64,000 nucleotides of DNA, taken from NCBI GenBank assembly GCA_016714645.1, contig JADKCI010000004.1:186001-250000 (forward strand), written 5' to 3'. Within the stretch, counting starts at the first letter, position 1, and every line of letters starts with the position of its first letter. The notes under the pieces are model-generated. The model saw only the letters and a program-made list of their open reading frames with translations. It ran no database searches and was not told the DNA's origin. This DNA comes from Chromatiaceae bacterium. GTDB taxonomy: Bacteria; Pseudomonadota; Gammaproteobacteria; Chromatiales; Chromatiaceae. Position numbers and translations under genes: made by a program. Positions 59,295 to 64,000 of the stretch are shown piece by piece.

Positions 59295-60984
59295 CCCAAC
59301 CCGCCTACCGGTTGTGCTCTGCTGGCATATGCACCAGCCAGACTACCGGGGGCCCGGCGGGCGAGAATACCACCTGCCATGGGTCTATCTCCACGGCATC
59401 AAGGATTACTCCGATATGGCGGCGCATCTGGAGGCACAGCCCCAGGCCCGCGCCGTGGTCAACTTCGCCCCGGTCCTGCTGGAGCAGATCGAGGATTACA
59501 GCGCCCAGATCCAGGCCTGGCAGGCCGGTGGCCGGCGCATCCGGGACCCGCTGCTGTCCGCCCTGGCCGGCCCTGGCCTACCCTTGGATACCCCCCGGCG
59601 CCGAGACCTGATCATCGCCTGCCGCAAGGCCAACAAGACTCATCTCATCGATCGCTTTCCCTGCCTGCGCGAACTGATAGATCTGGCGGATTGGTTCGAC
59701 TGTCATCACAGGGCCGACCTTTACGTTAACGATCAGTTCCTTGCCGACCTCCTCGTCTGGTACCACCTGGCCTGGACCGGGGAGCATATTCGCGATAACG
59801 ACCCCCGTATCGACTCCCTGCAGCGCAAGGGGCGGGGCTTTTCCCTGGACGACCGTCGCGCCCTGGTGGACGTTATCGGTGAGCAGCTCCATGCCCTGAT
59901 CCCGCGTTATCGCCGCCTCGCCGACCAGGGTCGGGTGGAGCTGTCCTTCTCCCCCTACGCCCATCCCATTCTGCCCCTGCTGCTGGACATCCGCTCCGCC
60001 CGGGAGTCCGTACCCGAGAGCCCGTTGCCGGAGTTGCAGGCCTACCCGGGGGGCGAGGAACGGGCGCGCTGGCATCTTCGCCGCGGCATGGCGACCTTCG
60101 AGCGCCACTTTGGCCGCCGGCCCACCGGTTGCTGGCCCTCCGAGGGCGCCCTCAGCGCGGCCACCCTGCGTCTGCTGGAAGAGGAGGGGGTGCGCTGGGC
60201 CGCCAGTGGCCAGCGCGTCCTCTATAACAGCCTGCGCGCCACTCGGGGTGACAATTTGCCGGAACATTGGCTGACCAGCCCCTACCGGCTGGGTCAGGGC
60301 CAGATCCACTGCTTCTTCCGTGACGATGGCATCTCCGACCTCATTGGCTTCACCTATGCCGATTGGCACGCCCAGGACGCCGTCTCCAACCTGATCGAAC
60401 ACCTGGAGCGCGTCGCCGAGGCTACCCAGGGTCGTTCCAACCGCGTCCTCTCCATCATCATGGATGGCGAGAACGCCTGGGAATATTACCCCCACAACGC
60501 CAGCTTCTTTCTGCCGGAACTCTACCGCCGCCTGGCCAGCCATCCGCGACTGGAGCTCACCACCTTTTCTGGTCTGCTGGCGGGTCTTGCCGGTCCGACC
60601 CCCGCCCTCGAACGCCTGGTGGCCGGAAGCTGGGTCTATGGCACCCTCTCGACCTGGATCGGCAACGCCGACAAGAACCGCGCCTGGGACATGCTCGGTG
60701 CCGCCAAGGCCGCCTATGACCGGGCCCTGGCCACCCGAACCTGGAGCGAGGAAGAACGCGAGCGCCTGGAACTCCAGTTGGCCACCTGTGAGGGTTCGGA
60801 TTGGTTCTGGTGGTTCGGCGACGACAACCCCGCTGGGGCGGTCAGCGACTTTGAGCGTCTCTACCGCCTGCAACTCCAGCAATTTTACGAACTCTTGGGC
60901 GAGGCCTCACCTGAATATCTGGACCGCCCCTTCACCACCCATGCCGGCACCGCCGAGCATGGCGGCACCATGAAGCGCAACTAA
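59284..60984 (+). CDS. Glycoside hydrolase family 57 enzyme
   Basis: 566 aa. GH57 motifs in order: HMHQPDY near the N-terminus; GCWPSEGAL with the likely nucleophile Glu; and MDGENAWEYY with the acid Asp. The family includes amylopullulanases, alpha-amylases and glucanotransferases acting on alpha-glucans. Placed between glgC and an unknown gene, it should trim or rearrange glycogen in the cytoplasm (no signal peptide). Exact reaction open. Confidence 0.88.
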   Translation: MSADPTRLPVVLCWHMHQPDYRGPGGREYHLPWVYLHGIKDYSDMAAHLEAQPQARAVVNFAPVLLEQIEDYSAQIQAWQAGGRRIRDPLLSALAGPGLPLDTPRRRDLIIACRKANKTHLIDRFPCLRELIDLADWFDCHHRADLYVNDQFLADLLVWYHLAWTGEHIRDNDPRIDSLQRKGRGFSLDDRRALVDVIGEQLHALIPRYRRLADQGRVELSFSPYAHPILPLLLDIRSARESVPESPLPELQAYPGGEERARWHLRRGMATFERHFGRRPTGCWPSEGALSAATLRLLEEEGVRWAASGQRVLYNSLRATRGDNLPEHWLTSPYRLGQGQIHCFFRDDGISDLIGFTYADWHAQDAVSNLIEHLERVAEATQGRSNRVLSIIMDGENAWEYYPHNASFFLPELYRRLASHPRLELTTFSGLLAGLAGPTPALERLVAGSWVYGTLSTWIGNADKNRAWDMLGAAKAAYDRALATRTWSEEERERLELQLATCEGSDWFWWFGDDNPAGAVSDFERLYRLQLQQFYELLGEASPEYLDRPFTTHAGTAEHGGTMKRN

Positions 60985-60995
60985 CAGGAATCCTC

Positions 60996-61454
60996 ATGGA
61001 AGAAGTCTATGATCTGATGGAAGGCCTCCTGGCTTCCAAGGCCGATGAACAGATGATGGGCTTTGCCGGATTTAGCCGAGGGGCTCATCCCGGCGGCGGG
61101 CCCCTCGAAGGTGTGCTCAAGGCGTCCGCCTTTCATCGTCCGGACGGTAGTGGTTACCTGACCCTTACCTTCATCTACGATCGGGAGCAGGGCGCGGGCA
61201 ACTTGCTGGATAAGCCCGATCAAGAGGCCTTTCGCGCCCTCCTGGGTCCCAATTTTGAGATGGTGATCGATATCCCCCTCAACACCTTCTCCGATCTCTC
61301 CGATTATGTCGTTGAGGAGCTGGATGTCTATTTTCGCCATCTCCAAGGCCGGGAAAGGGACATCCTGGAATCCAGCCTTATGCCTGCCCTGACCCAACTG
61401 CTCGGGCTGGCCTTCAAGCCCCTCCAGGAATGGCCACCCCGGCCGCTGGCATGA
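60996..61454 (+). CDS. Unknown protein of the glycogen cluster
   Basis: 152 aa from ATG 60996 with CAGGAA upstream, 11 bp after the GH57 gene. It begins MEEVYDLMEGLLASKADEQMMGFAGFSRGA and continues LTLTFIYDREQGAGNLLDKPDQEAFRALLGPNFEMVIDIPLNTFSDLSDYVVEEL. No motif I recognise; no signal peptide. Tight linkage suggests a role with glgC and GH57, but this is only context. Confidence 0.7.
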   Translation: MEEVYDLMEGLLASKADEQMMGFAGFSRGAHPGGGPLEGVLKASAFHRPDGSGYLTLTFIYDREQGAGNLLDKPDQEAFRALLGPNFEMVIDIPLNTFSDLSDYVVEELDVYFRHLQGRERDILESSLMPALTQLLGLAFKPLQEWPPRPLA

Positions 61455-61545
61455 GGTGCCGATGGGGTAGCCGACTTGCCCGCGCCCCCCATCTACCTTA
61501 AATTCATCGGCCGCACCCTGACCCTGGCCTCCCACCTGATCCCTC

Positions 61546-62955
61546 CTATGCCGCTGTTCCTGGGGGTAGTTGATGGTTCTGGAACCAGTTCAACTTCTCC
61601 CGTAGCTTGACGACCTCGCCGACAATGATAAGGGTGGGCGGCTGGGGCATTTCCTCGGCAATCACCTCCTGGATGGTGGCCAGGGTACCGGAAAAAACCC
61701 GCTGATGGGGGGTGGTGCCCTGCTGGATCAGGGCGATGGGCATATCCGGCGAGACGCCGTGGTTTAGCAACTGCTCGACGATGAGGGCCAGACCCACCAA
61801 ACCCATATAGAAGACCACCGTCTGATGAGGTTGGGCGAGCTGATCCCAGTTGAGATCCATGGTCCCGTCCTTGAGGTGACCCGTGACGAAGGTCACGGAC
61901 TGGGCATAATCGCGGTGGGTCAGGGGGATGCCGGTATAGGCGGCGCAGCCAGAGGCCGCGGTGATACCGGGCACGACCTGGAAGGGCACCCCCTCCGCCG
62001 CCAGGGTGTCGATCTCCTCGCCGCCGCGGCCAAAGATAAAGGGGTCGCCGCCCTTGAGGCGCAGCACTCGATGGCCGGCCTTGGCCAAGTCAGCGAGCAG
62101 GCGATTGATGTCCTCCTGGCGCATGACGTGGTTGTCGCGCTCCTTGCCGACATAGATGCGTTGCGCGTCGCGACGCGTGAGGTCGAGAATGGGCCTGGCG
62201 ACCAGGCGGTCATGGACCACCACATCCGCCTGCTGCATGAGGCGCAGGGCACGGAAGGTGACCAGGTCCGGATCGCCGGGTCCAGCGCCCACCAGATAGA
62301 CCTCGCCCATGCCGCCACTGGGGCGGGCTTCGGCAAGTTCGCGGGCCATGACGGCATCGGCCTCCTCCAGGTGACCGGAAAAGACGCGATCGGCGACCCC
62401 GCCAACCAGCACCCGATCCCAGAACCGGCGGCGGTCACGCTCGTCCGCGAAGCGCGCCTTGACGGCGTCTCGGTAGCGAGCGCAGAGGTCGGCAAGGCGG
62501 CCGTAGCCAGCCGGTATCATGGATTCCAGTCGGGTACGCAGCAGGCGTGCCAGTACGGGGGAGGCCTTGGTGGTAGAAACGGCCACTACCACGGGGGAAC
62601 GGTCGATGACCGAGGGCAGGAGGAAGCTGCATTCCTCCGGCTGGTCCACGACATTGACCGGGATGCCGATTGCCTTGGCCAAACGCGCGATGCGCTGGTT
62701 GGTCTCGCGGTCGCTGGTGGCGGCGATAATTAACCGCATCCCCTTGATATCCTCGTCCTTGAAGTCTCGGGAGCGATGGATCAGGTCCCCGGCGTCGGCT
62801 TGAGCCTGGAGTTCCGGCGTCAGTTCCGGGGCAACCAGGTGGATCCGGGCGTGGGCGCGCCCGAGGCTGGCAACCTTGCGCGCGGCGACCGCGCCGCCAC
62901 CCACGACCAGGCAGGGTTGATCGCGGATATCAAGAAAGATGGGTAGTAAATCCAT
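61546..62955 (-). CDS. cysG: Siroheme synthase CysG (trifunctional)
   Basis: 469 aa. Residues 1-about 150 are the precorrin-2 dehydrogenase/ferrochelatase part (LVVGGGAVAARKVASLGRA, SFLLPSVIDRSPVVVAVST); from about 215 comes the uroporphyrinogen-III methyltransferase (VYLVGAGPGDPDLVTFRALRLMQQADVVVHDRL, LKGGDPFIFGRGGEE, GIPLTHRDYAQSVTFVTGH). It makes siroheme, needed by sulfite reductases, including the reverse DsrAB of sulfur oxidisers. It is divergent from the rhd-tusA-dsrE2 genes, with 108 bp between. Confidence 0.95.
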   Translation of the reverse strand: MDLLPIFLDIRDQPCLVVGGGAVAARKVASLGRAHARIHLVAPELTPELQAQADAGDLIHRSRDFKDEDIKGMRLIIAATSDRETNQRIARLAKAIGIPVNVVDQPEECSFLLPSVIDRSPVVVAVSTTKASPVLARLLRTRLESMIPAGYGRLADLCARYRDAVKARFADERDRRRFWDRVLVGGVADRVFSGHLEEADAVMARELAEARPSGGMGEVYLVGAGPGDPDLVTFRALRLMQQADVVVHDRLVARPILDLTRRDAQRIYVGKERDNHVMRQEDINRLLADLAKAGHRVLRLKGGDPFIFGRGGEEIDTLAAEGVPFQVVPGITAASGCAAYTGIPLTHRDYAQSVTFVTGHLKDGTMDLNWDQLAQPHQTVVFYMGLVGLALIVEQLLNHGVSPDMPIALIQQGTTPHQRVFSGTLATIQEVIAEEMPQPPTLIIVGEVVKLREKLNWFQNHQLPPGTAA

Positions 62956-63063
62956 GGGCTTAGACGTCGCTGGGCAGGGTTTGAGGGATGGTGGATCGGT
63001 TGCTTTAGGGATGAAAACATCTTAATATACTGAAATACTTGGATACGGGACAGGGCTTTACCT

Positions 63064-63390
63064 TTGGTTAGCGAGATTGATTCCGTCGGCCTGATGGACA
63101 GAATTGCGGCGGGGGAAGATATCTATCTGGTTGACATCCGCACCCCAGCGGAAATTGTCCAGGCCGCCATCCCCAATGCCGTTTATATTCCCATGCACCT
63201 CCTGCCCCTGCGGATGAACGAGCTACCCAGGGACAAGGATGTGGTGCTTTACTGCCGCAGCGGCGCTCGGTCCTACCATGCCTGCCAATATCTGGCCCAA
63301 CAGGGTTTCGACAAGGCCATCAACCTGCGGGGCGGTATCATCGCCTGGGCTCGCCACGGTTTCGCAATCGAACCGGGCCGCTCAGCCTGA
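63064..63390 (+). CDS. Rhodanese-like sulfurtransferase (Rhd)
   Basis: 108 aa from a TTG at 63064 (the next possible start is the ATG at 63094). A single rhodanese domain: YLVDIRTPAEIVQAAIPNAVYIPMHLL, catalytic Cys in VVLYCRSGARSYHA, NLRGGIIAW. It should carry a persulfide and pass sulfur to TusA. In Allochromatium vinosum a rhd-tusA-dsrE2 set of this kind serves sulfur transfer during sulfur oxidation. Confidence 0.88.
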   Translation: MVSEIDSVGLMDRIAAGEDIYLVDIRTPAEIVQAAIPNAVYIPMHLLPLRMNELPRDKDVVLYCRSGARSYHACQYLAQQGFDKAINLRGGIIAWARHGFAIEPGRSA

Positions 63391-63502
63391 CCCGGCGTCG
63401 CGCCGGTTGGCGCGATTGCCTTTTTTCGCCGTTTGGCCTATAAACGGCAAACTTGCGTGTCTTCACTCCTCGTCCACAACCCTAACCCCCTCGGAGATTT
63501 CC

Positions 63503-63733
63503 ATGGCAGACTTCGATCAAGAACTCGACGCCAGCGGCCTGAACTGCCCCCTGCCCATCCTGCGCGCCAAGAAGACCCTCAACTCCATGAGTTCCGGCCA
63601 GGTCCTGCATATCATTGCGACCGACCCCGGCTCCGTGAAGGACTTTGACTCCTTTGCCAAGCAGACGGGCAACGAACTGATGGAATCCAAGGAAGAGGGC
63701 GGCAAATTCCATTTCTTGATCAAGAAGTCCTGA
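63503..63733 (+). CDS. tusA: Sulfur carrier protein TusA
   Basis: 76 aa: ELDASGLNCPLPILRAKKTLNSMSSGQVL has the CPxP motif, whose Cys carries the persulfide; LHIIATDPGSVKDFDSFAKQTGNELMES is the rest of the fold. In dissimilatory sulfur oxidation TusA moves sulfane sulfur toward DsrEFH/DsrC. GGAG lies about 10 bases before the ATG. Confidence 0.95.
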   Translation: MADFDQELDASGLNCPLPILRAKKTLNSMSSGQVLHIIATDPGSVKDFDSFAKQTGNELMESKEEGGKFHFLIKKS

Positions 63734-63775
63734 GCGCCGAAGCCAACCTAAATCAATTTCCGAGAGGAGCGTCCG

Positions 63776-64000
63776 ATGGAACCGAAGAAGTTGGCGATCA
63801 TCGCCACCAAGGGGTCGCTGGATTGGGCCTACCCCCCTTTTATCCTTGCCTCCACGGCGGCGGCACTGGGCTATGAAGTCCAGATCTTTTTCACCTTCTA
63901 TGGCCTGCAACTGCTGAAGAAGGATCTGTCCCTGGAGGTTACGCCCCTGGGTAACCCCGGTATGCCCATGCCCATGGGCATGGATAAGTGGTTCCCGATC
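63776..64000 (+). CDS. DsrE2-family protein (partial; cut by window end)
   Basis: 75 residues are visible from ATG 63776 (GAGAGGAG upstream): MEPKKLAIIATKGSLDWAYPP, then ASTAAALGYEVQIFFTFYGLQLLKK and a Met/Pro-rich GMPMPMGMDKWFPI. This is the DsrE/DsrE2 sulfur-transfer pattern; position after rhd and tusA supports DsrE2. The 3' end is outside the window. Confidence 0.85.
   Translation, partial: MEPKKLAIIATKGSLDWAYPPFILASTAAALGYEVQIFFTFYGLQLLKKDLSLEVTPLGNPGMPMPMGMDKWFPI

Noticed and set aside
1..64000. CRISPR array, rRNA genes, insertion sequences
   Set aside because: I saw no regularly spaced repeats, rRNA segments, transposase genes or phage integrase in either strand.

Overview
The window looks like part of the chromosome of a purple sulfur bacterium of the Chromatiaceae type (Gammaproteobacteria); this is inferred from gene content, not from a database search. 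The signs are a class III PHA synthase (PhaC plus PhaE) with PhaR, phasin and PhaB; a rhodanese-tusA-dsrE2 sulfur-transfer cluster beside a divergent cysG; a short-form HisG; a glycogen cluster with a GH57 enzyme; and gammaproteobacterial gene orders (murA-hisGDC, gmk-rpoZ-spoT, rsmI/lpoA-yraN-dolP, tatABC). Most of the DNA is GC-rich with dense, often overlapping genes.

Layout: 1-3142 murA end and hisGDC. 3186-7403 PHA locus: phaC and phaE leftward, phaR, phaP and phaB rightward, with a palindromic operator in the phasin promoter. 7691-8299 exported redoxin. About 8300-16317 is an AT-rich accessory island with five rightward genes, all for secreted or membrane proteins: a C-type lectin, a translationally coupled membrane pair, an acidic multi-spanning protein, and a beta-helix/SLH surface protein. 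16318-29935 is mostly leftward: a DsbD/ScsB-like reductase, an FAD oxidase, dolP-yraN-lpoA with divergent rsmI, a LysR regulator, tatCBA, a small-molecule kinase, mtaB, an exported Hsp20-like protein and a frameshifted gene. 30094-39084 holds gmk-rpoZ-spoT, a ParS-like protein, a solute-binding protein, DUF1015 and relA. 39323-44056 holds small exported and membrane proteins, moaE and a YkgJ-type protein. 44163-47157 is anaerobic ribonucleotide reduction (nrdG, a separate glycyl-radical ORF, nrdD) behind an FNR-type promoter. 47676-55489 holds an H-NS-like gene, a VWA/J-domain pair, topB, DUF6394, a K+-channel-like gene and a hemerythrin. 55651-61454 is glycogen metabolism (glgB divergent from glgC-GH57-unknown). 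61546-64000 is cysG and rhd-tusA-dsrE2 (cut by the window end).

The most unusual structure is in the island. Three different non-coding repeats (R1, R2, R3), each present twice, are arranged as R1-gene-R2-gene(s)-R3 followed by R1-gene-R2-gene-R3. The intergenic frame is conserved while the genes between are unrelated. This suggests a modular locus in which cargo genes are exchanged within a fixed non-coding scaffold.

Three genes (phaB, the gene at 29451-29935, and topB) appear broken by frameshifts of the same sense: two extra bases or one missing base. They are either sequencing or assembly errors or real decay. Gene starts were chosen from ribosome-binding sites, overlaps and family alignment from memory. 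No computation or search was run.
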